DNA from: Aliamphritea ceti
Lineage (GTDB): Bacteria > Pseudomonadota > Gammaproteobacteria > Pseudomonadales > Balneatricaceae
Length of the DNA: 64,000 bases
Direction of reading: 5' to 3'
Assembly (NCBI RefSeq): GCF_024347215.1
Contig: NZ_AP025282.1
Span: 1,054,001-1,118,000 of the forward strand
Made by a program: the position numbers and the translations under genes
Shown: one piece after another, positions 16,687-25,626 of the stretch
Layout: each line of letters opens with the position of its first letter
Position numbering within the stretch: position 1 is the first letter of the stretch
Notes under the pieces: model-generated
The model's database searches: none
Told to the model about the DNA's origin: nothing
Seen by the model: the letters and a program-made list of their open reading frames with translations, nothing else

Positions 16687-18402
16687 TTAGAAGGGTAGCT
16701 TTTTGAGTAAATGCTGAGCCTGTTTATCCAGCAGTTTTTGGTAGCTTTCATTGACTGCTTTCAGCAGTACTTTATCTTCTTCTGAACGTTCAATATCAGC
16801 ACCTGCCAGTAGGCTGATTTTCAGATCAGGTGCTTCACTGAGCGCAGTATGGCTGATCAGCTCGTTGCTGTCGGTGGAACGGGTCAGGTAGCGGGCTTCT
16901 TCCTGCAGGCGGGGAAGCTTCTTGTAATGTCCACGTACAATCGCCATATGCAGATTAAGGATAGGTTGCATACGTCGGATACGTTGCTGGTTAAACGCTT
17001 TATATAAACGATTAAACAGCTGGCTGGCACATATTGCATTAATGCCATGGGCATCTTCAGGATTTGGGCGCAGGAAAGCGAGTTGCAGATCACCATTACT
17101 CAGGCGGGTAATTTCACCCTGATATATGGCAATAACCATTTCCAGCATACGGGTGTAGTAATCCTGAGTTTGCACCAACTCTGCAGCTGATAAGTTTTCT
17201 GCATGGCCGGATGTCAAATCAAGATACAGCAGATAGCCGGCCTCATCAGAATTAACGATCATTTCCAGTTCTTGTTCGAAGGCATACAGGTCTAGCTGGA
17301 CTTCACCTGTTTCCTGATCAAACAGCGGGTTCTTTAGAATGCTGGATCGGGAGCTCTCGGTTTCTTTGTGTACGGCGTCTTGCACGGTAGGGATATTCGC
17401 TTCCAGTGGTATTTCAAGTTCTTCAATAATTGGGGTCGGTGACTGTGCCTGCTGTCCAGTGTTGTGTTGAAAATCTGGTGGCTGTTCCGATGGTGCAAAG
17501 CTTGGAATGTTAGGTGTACTGGTATCAGGTTTGAGCAAGTCTACCAGTGAGTCCGGGGTTCTTTGGTGTGACGCGGGCTGATTTACCGGCGTATCAGTAA
17601 TCTGATTTTGAGTGCCTGGATTTTGAACAAAAGCGCTTTCAGCCATAGCGGTGCCAGATAAATTCTCTGCTGTATGGTTTGCTGGTGTTGGCTGGGTGGT
17701 GTTTTGTTTGGCTGACTGACTGGCCAGTTGTGCTTTAAAGGCCTGTTGCTGGTCTGTGTTATCGGCAGGGGAAAGGGCTTCACTGTCCTGGATGACAGGT
17801 TGTTTTGAGGCCAGCTGCCAAACCAGCAGAATACAGATAATTGCGATAATCATCGCCAGGATCAGCGCTTGCAGGAGTAACCCTCTGAATTGCAGATACT
17901 GTTCAGTAGGATTTAGCACCAGGGTCAGGTTTGCCAGGCTTTCGCCTTGCTGGGTAATGGTAATATTGCGTGTCAAAGTGCCTAAACGATGAGCATTACC
18001 TGCACGGGCCAGTAATTTGTCGGCTGGTGTGCTGACGCTGATCGCATCAATATAATCCTGACGAACCAGTTGATTAAGCTGATAATTAAGACTGACAGGA
18101 TCATTTGCGAGAATGGCAGGTTTGATCAGCGCGCCGGTCTGTTCGGCCAGTAACTGGCCTCTTTGATGAGTTTGTTGCTCAGCAATACGTTCAGCGACCA
18201 GGTTTAAATAAAAGCCGGCCAGTAGAATACCCAGAAACAGGCAGGCCGCGATTATAACGGTCAGTTGCAGTTGGGGTTTTTGCCGGGAGGTGTTCAGCAT
18301 AAGTTGGGTGGCTTTGTTTGATAGAGGCTTCATATACATCTGTTTAATTAACACTTCCGCAGCAAGCCTGCCCCTGTTTATTACAGGAAATAAGGCCGCC
18401 AT
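16687..18402 (-). CDS. Membrane protein with periplasmic sensor-like part and degenerate cyclase-like domain
   Basis: Not a well-known gene. The 571-residue frame has a membrane segment (about 47-70), a periplasmic stretch of about 100 residues (LLAEQTGALIKPAILANDPV then DAISVSTPADKLL), a second membrane segment (about 173-195), a long Gln/Pro/Thr-rich linker (about 200-340), and a C-terminal domain like class III nucleotide cyclases: YLLYLDLTSGHAENLSA, IYQGEITRLSNGDLQLAF and HGINAICASQLF. An Asp in LDL and one in NGD fit metal positions, but other catalytic residues are not evident. The periplasmic part resembles Smp/AhpA proteins. The ATG at 18402 lacks a ribosome site; ATGs at 18339 or 18333 are possible. 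Confidence 0.6.
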   Translation of the reverse strand: MAALFPVINRGRLAAEVLIKQMYMKPLSNKATQLMLNTSRQKPQLQLTVIIAACLFLGILLAGFYLNLVAERIAEQQTHQRGQLLAEQTGALIKPAILANDPVSLNYQLNQLVRQDYIDAISVSTPADKLLARAGNAHRLGTLTRNITITQQGESLANLTLVLNPTEQYLQFRGLLLQALILAMIIAIICILLVWQLASKQPVIQDSEALSPADNTDQQQAFKAQLASQSAKQNTTQPTPANHTAENLSGTAMAESAFVQNPGTQNQITDTPVNQPASHQRTPDSLVDLLKPDTSTPNIPSFAPSEQPPDFQHNTGQQAQSPTPIIEELEIPLEANIPTVQDAVHKETESSRSSILKNPLFDQETGEVQLDLYAFEQELEMIVNSDEAGYLLYLDLTSGHAENLSAAELVQTQDYYTRMLEMVIAIYQGEITRLSNGDLQLAFLRPNPEDAHGINAICASQLFNRLYKAFNQQRIRRMQPILNLHMAIVRGHYKKLPRLQEEARYLTRSTDSNELISHTALSEAPDLKISLLAGADIERSEEDKVLLKAVNESYQKLLDKQAQHLLKKLPF

Positions 18403-18505
18403 TATCTAACCGTGAGATCATAGCAGTTAGCCGGGGCAGATGTCTGTGCCTGATGCCGCTTTTATTCCCGGATTGATATTCCTGATTCACAGGATTGATC
18501 AGGTC

Positions 18506-18534
18506 TTTTTACTGTCAGAGCCGCAGGGTATAAT
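18506..18534 (+). promoter_or_regulatory. Putative proA promoter
   Basis: A perfect TATAAT at 18529-18534 is followed 24 bases later by the proA ATG. The -35 position (18506-18511, TTTTTA) is poor. A ribosome site AAGGGG lies at 18546-18551. Confidence 0.45.
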
Positions 18535-18557
18535 GCGCCATCTCCAAGGGGTACTCC

Positions 18558-19811
18558 ATGAATGTAACTGAATATATGGCCCAGCTGGGTCAGCAGGCGC
18601 GGGTCGCTTCCCGTGCTATTGCAAAAGCCGATACCGGGCTGAAAAACCGGGCATTGCTGGCGATGGCCGATGCAATTGATGCTTCCCGGGAAGCATTGGT
18701 TGCTGCTAATGCTAAAGATCTTGCGCAGGGTGAGGCAAATGGCCTGGATGCTGCGATGCTGGATCGTCTGCAACTTAAGTCCAGCCAGATCGATACTATG
18801 ATCGAAGGTTTGCGTCAGGTAGCAGGTTTACCCGACCCAACCGGTGCTATTACAGATATGAATTATCTGCCCAGCGGTATTCAGGTTGGTAAAATGCGGG
18901 TGCCGCTTGGTGTTATCGGTATTATCTATGAGTCACGTCCGAATGTGACTGTAGAAGCTGCAAGCCTGTGCCTTAAATCCGGTAACGCAACTATATTGCG
19001 TGGCGGTTCAGAGGCAATTAACAGTAATGCGGCTGTTGCTGAATGTATTAAAGCAGGCCTTAAGGCGGTTGGTTTACCGGAGCATGCTGTACAGGTCGTT
19101 GAAACGACTGACCGTGCGGCGGTTGGTGAACTGATTACTATGCCGGAATATGTGGATGTAATTGTGCCACGTGGCGGCAAAGGTCTGATTGAGCGTGTTA
19201 GCCGTGATGCCAAAGTAACTGTTATTAAGCATCTTGACGGAATCTGTCATGTTTATATTGATGATGATGCGGATCATGCTAAAGCAGTTAATGTTGCGCT
19301 GAATGCAAAAACACACCGTTACGGTACCTGTAATACGATGGAAACTCTGCTGGTGCATGAGTCCCGTACAGAAGTGTTGCAGGAGCTGGCAGAACGTTAC
19401 CGTGCTGTCGGGGTTGAATTGCGTGGCTGTGAAAGAACGCTTGAAATACTGCCTTTTGCGACGGCTGCAACGGAAGAAGACTGGGCGACTGAATATCTGG
19501 CACCGGTACTGGCAGTGAAGCTGGTCGCGGACATGGATGAAGCAATCGCGCATATTAACCGTTATGGCTCACACCATACGGATGCGATTATTACCGAGAA
19601 TTACACTAAGTCCCGCAGCTTCCTGCGCGAAGTGGATTCCAGCTCAGTAATGGTTAACGCTTCAACCCGTTTCGCTGACGGCTTTGAATACGGTTTGGGG
19701 GCCGAAATTGGTATTTCGACCGATAAAATCCATGCCCGTGGTCCTGTAGGACTGGATGGACTGACGTCGCAGAAGTATGTCGTACTGGGTGACGGTCATA
19801 TTCGTCAGTGA
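18558..19811 (+). CDS. proA: Gamma-glutamyl phosphate reductase
   Basis: The 417-residue NADPH-dependent enzyme makes glutamate semialdehyde in proline synthesis. Characteristic stretches include the N-terminal helix with RVASRAIAKADT, PLGVIGIIYESRPNVT, LKSGNATILRGGSEA, THRYGTCNTMETLL with the catalytic Cys, and GAEIGISTDKIHARGPVGL. Length equals that of E. coli ProA. proB is not adjacent. The stop overlaps the nadD GTG start by four bases. Confidence 0.97.
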   Translation: MNVTEYMAQLGQQARVASRAIAKADTGLKNRALLAMADAIDASREALVAANAKDLAQGEANGLDAAMLDRLQLKSSQIDTMIEGLRQVAGLPDPTGAITDMNYLPSGIQVGKMRVPLGVIGIIYESRPNVTVEAASLCLKSGNATILRGGSEAINSNAAVAECIKAGLKAVGLPEHAVQVVETTDRAAVGELITMPEYVDVIVPRGGKGLIERVSRDAKVTVIKHLDGICHVYIDDDADHAKAVNVALNAKTHRYGTCNTMETLLVHESRTEVLQELAERYRAVGVELRGCERTLEILPFATAATEEDWATEYLAPVLAVKLVADMDEAIAHINRYGSHHTDAIITENYTKSRSFLREVDSSSVMVNASTRFADGFEYGLGAEIGISTDKIHARGPVGLDGLTSQKYVVLGDGHIRQ

Positions 19812-20473
19812 GTAATACGATTAATACGTCTGTTTATGCCTTTATGGGTGGGACTTTTGATCCCATCCATAATGGTCACTTGCGTACCGCACTGGAAATT
19901 CGCGACTGGTTAAACGTCGGACAGGTGGCATTGATGCCGTCTAAAGTTCCTGTGCATCGCCAGCAGCCTGGTGCCGAATCAGGACAGCGTCTGGCGATGG
20001 TCGAAGCGGCGGTTGCTGCTGAACCTGGTTTGTGTGCCGAAGCCCGGGAAATCCTGTCAGAAAAGCCTTCTTACACTGTGCTCACGCTTGAATCATTGCG
20101 GGCTGAGCTTGGTGATAAAGCGCCAATCTGCATGATTCTTGGTATGGATGCTTATTTGTCATTGCCAGGCTGGGATCGCTGGCAAGAGTTATTAAAACTG
20201 GCGCATATCGTTGTCGTGACACGTCCGGGCTGGGTATATCAGCCCGATAAAGCAATGCAGGCTTTTACCCGGGCACATGAAGTGACGGATAAACAGCGCT
20301 TATTAACTGCGCCGGCGGGGCAGGTGATTTTTCACGAACTGACGCCGCTGGCCATATCTGCCACACAAATACGTACATTGGTGAGCCAGGGGAATTCGCC
20401 CCGTTATCTGCTCCCTGACAGCGTTTGGCAGTATATCCAACAACAGCAGCTGTATGGCTGTAAATTAATTTAA
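19808..20473 (+). CDS. nadD: Nicotinate-nucleotide adenylyltransferase
   Basis: A 221-residue nucleotidyltransferase making deamido-NAD from nicotinate mononucleotide and ATP. The motif GGTFDPIHNGHLR (HxGH) at residues 14-26 and the C-terminal ISATQIR (ISxTxxR) are intact, as is GMDAYLSLPGWDRWQEL. The start is GTG at 19808 inside the proA stop (GTGA), implying translational coupling. This proA-nadD-rsfS order is common in gammaproteobacteria. Confidence 0.96.
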   Translation: MSNTINTSVYAFMGGTFDPIHNGHLRTALEIRDWLNVGQVALMPSKVPVHRQQPGAESGQRLAMVEAAVAAEPGLCAEAREILSEKPSYTVLTLESLRAELGDKAPICMILGMDAYLSLPGWDRWQELLKLAHIVVVTRPGWVYQPDKAMQAFTRAHEVTDKQRLLTAPAGQVIFHELTPLAISATQIRTLVSQGNSPRYLLPDSVWQYIQQQQLYGCKLI

Positions 20474-20488
20474 GGTAAAGATTAACCA

Positions 20489-20830
20489 ATGGAATTAGAT
20501 CAGATGATCAATGTTATACAAGATGCCCTGGATGATATGAAAGCTAAGGATATCGTCGAACTGGACGTCAGTGAGAAGTCAACGGTTACCGACCGTATGA
20601 TCATTGCAAGTGGTACTTCTAAACGTCATGTTATGTCGATCGGTCAGCATGTACAAGAAAAGATGAAGGCCAGTGGTGTTCAGCCTATGGGGATCGAAGG
20701 CCTGGATACCGGTGAGTGGGTTCTGGTCGATTTAGGTGATGCAATCGTGCATGTCATGATGCCGGATGCGAGAAGTTTTTACGATCTTGAGAAACTCTGG
20801 GGCTTTGACGAAGTCGATACTAAGAACTGA
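20489..20830 (+). CDS. rsfS: Ribosomal silencing factor RsfS
   Basis: A 113-residue Iojap/RsfS protein that binds L14 and blocks subunit joining when nutrients are low. Family features: ALDDMKAKDIVELDVSEKS, DRMIIASGTSKRHV, GLDTGEWVLVDLGD and VHVMMPDARSFYDLEKLW. It lies 15 bases after nadD and 45 before rlmH. Confidence 0.97.
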   Translation: MELDQMINVIQDALDDMKAKDIVELDVSEKSTVTDRMIIASGTSKRHVMSIGQHVQEKMKASGVQPMGIEGLDTGEWVLVDLGDAIVHVMMPDARSFYDLEKLWGFDEVDTKN

Positions 20831-20875
20831 TTTGATTTTAGTAAGCATAATCCGGATGGAGCACAGACCGCTGTT

Positions 20876-21343
20876 ATGAAAATTCGTCTGATTGCGGTCG
20901 GCACTAAGATGCCGAAATGGGTGACTGAAGGTTGCCAGGAATATCTGAAGCGATTACCGGCTGAATTCTCGATGGAGATCGTTGAGATTCAGTTGGGGCA
21001 CAGGGGTAAAGGTGCAGATATTGCCCGCGCCAAGCGTCAGGAAGGTGAAGCTATGCTGGCAGCGATTGGTAAGGGGGACCGGGTGGTTGCTCTGGAGGTC
21101 GGTGGCAAAAACTGGAGTACCGAGCAGTTGGCTGAACAGGCTGAGAACTGGCAGATGTCTGGTCAGAATGTCAGCTTGCTGGTGGGTGGTCCTGACGGGC
21201 TAGCGCCTGAGTGCGTCGCGCTGGCCGATCAGAAATGGTCTCTGTCAGGGTTGACGTTACCGCATCCGTTAGTGCGGATCTTATTGGCAGAACAGATTTA
21301 CCGGGCCTGGAGCATTATCCAGGGGCATCCTTATCATAAATAG
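20876..21343 (+). CDS. rlmH: 23S rRNA pseudouridine1915 N3-methyltransferase
   Basis: A 155-residue SPOUT-class methyltransferase acting on helix 69 of 23S rRNA. The start MKIRLIAVGTKMPKW, the SAM-knot segment LLVGGPDGLAPE, and the C-terminal LAEQIYRAWSIIQGHPYHK are standard. Length equals that of E. coli RlmH. Gene order rsfS-rlmH-mrdA is conserved. Confidence 0.97.
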   Translation: MKIRLIAVGTKMPKWVTEGCQEYLKRLPAEFSMEIVEIQLGHRGKGADIARAKRQEGEAMLAAIGKGDRVVALEVGGKNWSTEQLAEQAENWQMSGQNVSLLVGGPDGLAPECVALADQKWSLSGLTLPHPLVRILLAEQIYRAWSIIQGHPYHK

Positions 21344-21406
21344 TGAGCAAACCGGCCCGCCACTGGATGGCAGCCAGTTTGACGCTAAATACATTACTGT
21401 AAACAC

Positions 21407-23398
21407 ATGGCCGTACTTGAAAGCCTGAAGGATCACACAAAAGAAGGTAATACCTTTCTGTCCCGGGCGCTGATCGCCTTTGTGATCGTCTGCATCCTGC
21501 TTGGGGTGCTGATCGGCCGTCTTTATTACCTGCAGGTGGTTGAATATGATCACCAGGCAGCCCTTTCTGATGATAACCGCATACAGTTGCAGCCGGTGGG
21601 GCCTACCCGCGGGCTGATCTATGACCGTAATGGTATTTTATTGGCGGATAACCGTCCGAGCTATAGCGTTACCATCATGAAGGAAGAGGTAGAGGATCTT
21701 GAAGAGGTTCTCACCGAACTGCAAAAACTGATTCCCGTTACTGAACGGCAGTTAAAAACCTTTCGTAAACGTTTTAAAAACCGTCGCCGGCCATATGAAA
21801 CAGTGCCGTTACGCTTCCGTCTGACACCTGAGGAAATTGCTAAAATAGGTGTTAATTATTACCGGTTACCCGGTGTGCAGGTAGAAGCGGATCTGATTCG
21901 TCATTATCCATACGGGGCCAGTCTGGTTCATGCTTTGGGTTACGTCGGCCGGATCAATGAGAAAGAACTGAAGCGGGTTGATCCGACCAACTACAGTGCT
22001 ACCCATTACATCGGTAAGCTGGGTATCGAGAAGTTTTATGAGCCTCTGCTACACGGCACCGTTGGCCATCATAAAGTAGAAACCAACGCTCGTGGTCGGG
22101 TCATGCGGGTGCTGGAGCGAACGGATCCTGTTCCAGGTAAAGATATTATTCTGAGTCTGGATATCCGTTTACAGCAGGCCACTGAAAAACTACTCGGTGA
22201 ACGGCGTGCGTCAGTGGTGGCGATTGATCCGAAAACCGGTGGAATTCTGGCGTTGGTTAGCACCCCCGGGTATGACCCGAATATGTTTGTGACCGGTATC
22301 AGTCAGAAGAATTACACCGCATTACGTGAGTCTGAAGATTTGCCTTTGTTTAACCGGGCGTTGCGGGGCCAGTATCCTCCTGGTTCAACCATTAAGCCTG
22401 TTGTTGCAATGAGCGTTATTGATAGCGGCGTAGTTGCCCCTTCCCATACTGTTTATGACCCGGGTTTTATGACCTTAAGTAAAGGCGGTCGGCGTTACCG
22501 TGACTGGAAACGGGGTGGCCATGGCCGGGTAGGCCTGGATATGGCCCTGTATCAGTCCTGTGATGTCTGGTTTTACGATGTTGCCAACCGGGCTGGTGTG
22601 GATGTGATTTCCGGTTATCTGGATAAATTCGGTTTTGGTCAGGTAACCAGTCTGGATTTACCGGAAGCCCTGCCGGGCATATTGCCGTCCCGTGCCTGGA
22701 AAAAACGTACAGGCCGTGGTTCCTGGTATCCGGGAGATTCACTTAACCTGAGTATCGGACAGGGCTGGATGCTGGCTACACCACTACAGCTGGCTACTTC
22801 CGCTATGGTGCTGGCTAACAGAGGTGAGTGGAAGCAGCCAACCATGCTGAAAAGCATCCTGACGAAAGATAAAAATATGCAGATAAAACAAGATGCTGAC
22901 GGGCGTCTGGTATCTGTTAGCAGTCAGCCGGTTCAGCCTGGACAACCATTGACTGAAAGTATTATCAGTATCCCGAGTAAAGGCAAAAAGATGCCTGATG
23001 TGAAGCTTAATACACCTGCTTACTGGGATAATATTATTGATGGCATGATTGCCGTAGTGCACGGTGAACGGGGTACTGCCCGTAAAATAGGTAAAGGTAT
23101 CGATTTTCAGATTGCCGGTAAAACAGGTACCGCTCAGGTTGTGGGAATAAAGCAGGATGAAACCTATGATGCGGAAAAACTGGATGAGCGTCATCGTGAC
23201 CATGCCCTGTTTGTTGCGTTTGCACCGGTTGATGATCCGAGAATTGCAGTGGCAGTGATTGTTGAAAACGGTGGTGGTGGTTCCAGTACCGCTGCGCCGG
23301 TCGCCCGGGAAGTCATTGATGCTTTCCTTGAGTTGGAACAGACAGATCTTATTGCTGCTCAGGCCGCTGAAGCTTCAATTGTTGCGGAGGCTCAGTAA
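21407..23398 (+). CDS. mrdA: Penicillin-binding protein 2 (elongasome transpeptidase)
   Basis: The 663-residue class B PBP cross-links peptidoglycan during cell elongation together with RodA. It has a short cytoplasmic tail, one membrane anchor (about 22-43), a dimerisation domain starting with GPTRGLIYDRNG, and a transpeptidase domain with SxxK (S327-TIK-K330), SCD in place of SxN near 385, and KTG at 572-574. The C-terminus has the typical GGGGSSTAAPVAREV. Its TAA overlaps the mrdB ATG (TAATG). Confidence 0.97.
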   Translation: MAVLESLKDHTKEGNTFLSRALIAFVIVCILLGVLIGRLYYLQVVEYDHQAALSDDNRIQLQPVGPTRGLIYDRNGILLADNRPSYSVTIMKEEVEDLEEVLTELQKLIPVTERQLKTFRKRFKNRRRPYETVPLRFRLTPEEIAKIGVNYYRLPGVQVEADLIRHYPYGASLVHALGYVGRINEKELKRVDPTNYSATHYIGKLGIEKFYEPLLHGTVGHHKVETNARGRVMRVLERTDPVPGKDIILSLDIRLQQATEKLLGERRASVVAIDPKTGGILALVSTPGYDPNMFVTGISQKNYTALRESEDLPLFNRALRGQYPPGSTIKPVVAMSVIDSGVVAPSHTVYDPGFMTLSKGGRRYRDWKRGGHGRVGLDMALYQSCDVWFYDVANRAGVDVISGYLDKFGFGQVTSLDLPEALPGILPSRAWKKRTGRGSWYPGDSLNLSIGQGWMLATPLQLATSAMVLANRGEWKQPTMLKSILTKDKNMQIKQDADGRLVSVSSQPVQPGQPLTESIISIPSKGKKMPDVKLNTPAYWDNIIDGMIAVVHGERGTARKIGKGIDFQIAGKTGTAQVVGIKQDETYDAEKLDERHRDHALFVAFAPVDDPRIAVAVIVENGGGGSSTAAPVAREVIDAFLELEQTDLIAAQAAEASIVAEAQ

Positions 23399-24534
23399 TG
23401 CGGGATTTTGAACGTACTATGCAGGAAGCGCAGCCACATCTCGCGCGTCGCAGAGGGCTGTGGTCGTATACGCATCTTGATGCCTGGTTATTAATTCTGT
23501 TATTGCTGCTTGCGAGCTATGGACTGCTGATTTTGTACAGTGCTTCCGGCGGTGATATGGGATATGTCACCCGGCAGGGGGTTCGTCTCGGAGCGGGTTT
23601 TGCGGTGATGGTGCTGTTGGCACAATTCCGGCCGCGTTTTTTTGCACACTGGGCGCCGATTCTTTATGTGCTGGGGATTGCACTTTTGGTCGCGGTGTTA
23701 CTTTTCGGTGTAGGTGCAAAAGGCGCCCAGCGCTGGATTGCATTGCCGGGCTTTCGTTTTCAGCCATCAGAGATTATGAAGCTGGTATTGCCGCTGATGG
23801 TGGCCGGATATCTTGCTAAGCGTGCTTTGCCTCCCAGTTTTAAGCACATATTCATCTCGCTGGGCCTAGTGTTCGTGCCGGTAGTTATGATTATGAAACA
23901 ACCGGATTTAGGCACATCACTATTGATTGCTGCATCCGGAATCTTCGTGCTGCTATTATCGGGTATTTACTGGCGTTATATTTTCGGGGCGCTGGCTGTT
24001 GCCGCGGCCGGATTGCCCGGGTTGTGGATGGTGATGAAGGACTACCAAAAACAGCGCGTACTGACGTTTCTTGATCCGGAAAGCGACCCTTTGGGATCAG
24101 GCTGGAATATTATTCAGTCCAAGGCTGCAATTGGCTCGGGTGGTATTTCCGGTAAAGGCTGGTTTCAGGGAACTCAGTCTCAATTAGATTTTTTGCCGGA
24201 AAGTCATACCGATTTTATTATTGCGGTACTGGCTGAAGAGCAGGGGATGATCGGTGTGCTGATACTGTTGTCACTGTACTTAATGATTATTGCCCGCGGG
24301 TTGATTATTGCGGTACAGGCGCAGGACAGTTTTGGACGTTTGGTTGCCGGCAGTGTAACCCTGACATTTTTTGTATATGTGTTTGTAAATATTGGGATGG
24401 TTAGCGGTTTACTCCCGGTTGTGGGGGTACCGTTACCGCTGGTGAGTTATGGCGGAACATCCGTCGTAACGCTGATGGCTGGCTTTGGTTTACTGATGTC
24501 AGTACAGACTCACCGGCAAATGATTAAACGCTAA
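23398..24534 (+). CDS. mrdB: SEDS peptidoglycan glycosyltransferase RodA
   Basis: A 378-residue polytopic protein with about ten membrane segments; it polymerises lipid II during elongation as partner of PBP2. Family motifs include FQPSEIMKLVLPL, MKQPDLGTSLLI, the large extracellular loop with GSGWNIIQSKAAIGSGG and FLPESHTDFIIAVLAEEQG (conserved Asp), and PLPLVSYGGTS near the end. It overlaps mrdA by one base. Confidence 0.97.
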   Translation: MRDFERTMQEAQPHLARRRGLWSYTHLDAWLLILLLLLASYGLLILYSASGGDMGYVTRQGVRLGAGFAVMVLLAQFRPRFFAHWAPILYVLGIALLVAVLLFGVGAKGAQRWIALPGFRFQPSEIMKLVLPLMVAGYLAKRALPPSFKHIFISLGLVFVPVVMIMKQPDLGTSLLIAASGIFVLLLSGIYWRYIFGALAVAAAGLPGLWMVMKDYQKQRVLTFLDPESDPLGSGWNIIQSKAAIGSGGISGKGWFQGTQSQLDFLPESHTDFIIAVLAEEQGMIGVLILLSLYLMIIARGLIIAVQAQDSFGRLVAGSVTLTFFVYVFVNIGMVSGLLPVVGVPLPLVSYGGTSVVTLMAGFGLLMSVQTHRQMIKR

Positions 24535-24543
24535 TAATTATAC

Positions 24544-24571
24544 TGGCCAGGAAGCGACATTATCCTGGCCA
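24544..24571. repeat. Hairpin between mrdB and mltB
   Basis: TGGCCAGGA and TCCTGGCCA form a perfect 9-bp stem with a 10-base loop. No T tract follows, so it is more likely an mRNA-processing or partial stop element than a true terminator. Confidence 0.55.
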
Positions 24572-24598
24572 AGCAACAGACTATTTAAGGGTATTAGG

Positions 24599-25597
24599 GT
24601 GAAACGGAATATATTACATGCCTGCGCTACGTTAGGTGTTAGTTTGTTACTGGTTGCGCCGGGTGTATCGGCTGCGAAAACTCAAGATAATTATACTCAG
24701 CGGCCTGAAGCTCAGGCGCTGATTGCTGAGCTGGTTGAGCAGGGATTCTCTGCCGCGGAACTGGAAGGTGTCCTCGATCAGGCTAAACAGCAAAAGAGCA
24801 TCCTCAAAGCGATGTCCAGACCTGCGGAAAAACGCCTTACCTGGGGTGAGTACCGTAAGCTATTTCTGACCAAGAAACGTATTAGTCAGGGGCTTAAATT
24901 CTGGAAAGAAAATCAGCAGGTACTGAATAAAGCTGAGCAGGAATTTGGTGTGCCGGCTGAAATCATCGTTGCAATTATTGGCATTGAAACCAGCTATGGC
25001 CGGATCACCGGAAACTATCGGGTAGTTGATGCGTTGGCAACGCTGGGCTTTGATTATCCCCGCCGTGCAAAGTTTTTCCGTGAACAATTGAAAGAATATT
25101 TCTTGCTAACCAGAGCCGAAGGAGTTGATCCTTTAACGCTGAAGGGCTCTTATGCCGGTGCAATGGGATTAGGTCAGTTTATCCCAAGTAGCTTTAATAG
25201 CTACGCTATCGATTTTGATGGCGACAATAAAAAAGACATTTGGAATAATCCCCACGATGCGATTGGCAGTGTTGCTAATTATTTCGCTAAACATGGCTGG
25301 AAAACCGGCGAGACTGTCCGGGTTAAAGCTATTGCACCTGCAACAGCTGAACAAAACTGGTTTAATGATGGTCTTGAGCTGAAGCTGAGTATGGCAGAAT
25401 GGCGTGCCAGAGATTTCAGCAGTGCAGCGGAACTTGATGACGCTGAGACGGTCAGTTTAATGCGGCTCGAAAAGGATGGTGAATTCCAGGACTGGTTCGG
25501 CCTGCATAATTTTTATGTGATTACCCGCTATAACCATAGCCGTCTGTATGCATCTGCGGTGTATGAGTTAAGTGCAGCGCTTAACGCTAAGCGTTAA
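24599..25597 (+). CDS. mltB: Membrane-bound lytic murein transglycosylase B family protein
   Basis: A 332-residue lytic transglycosylase (GH103/SLT_2) cleaving peptidoglycan glycan strands to anhydromuropeptides. It has an N-terminal signal (core about 8-24, likely cleavage after VSA near 26) but no lipobox Cys, so it may be soluble in the periplasm rather than a lipoprotein. Key stretches: VPAEIIVAIIGIETSYGRITGNYR with catalytic Glu in the IGIETSYG part, and GSYAGAMGLGQFIPSSF. The start codon is GTG. It sits between mrdB and rlpA as in Pseudomonas. Confidence 0.93.
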   Translation: MKRNILHACATLGVSLLLVAPGVSAAKTQDNYTQRPEAQALIAELVEQGFSAAELEGVLDQAKQQKSILKAMSRPAEKRLTWGEYRKLFLTKKRISQGLKFWKENQQVLNKAEQEFGVPAEIIVAIIGIETSYGRITGNYRVVDALATLGFDYPRRAKFFREQLKEYFLLTRAEGVDPLTLKGSYAGAMGLGQFIPSSFNSYAIDFDGDNKKDIWNNPHDAIGSVANYFAKHGWKTGETVRVKAIAPATAEQNWFNDGLELKLSMAEWRARDFSSAAELDDAETVSLMRLEKDGEFQDWFGLHNFYVITRYNHSRLYASAVYELSAALNAKR

Positions 25598-25626
25598 GTT
25601 TACTTGCAATGAAAGAAGGCAAATAC

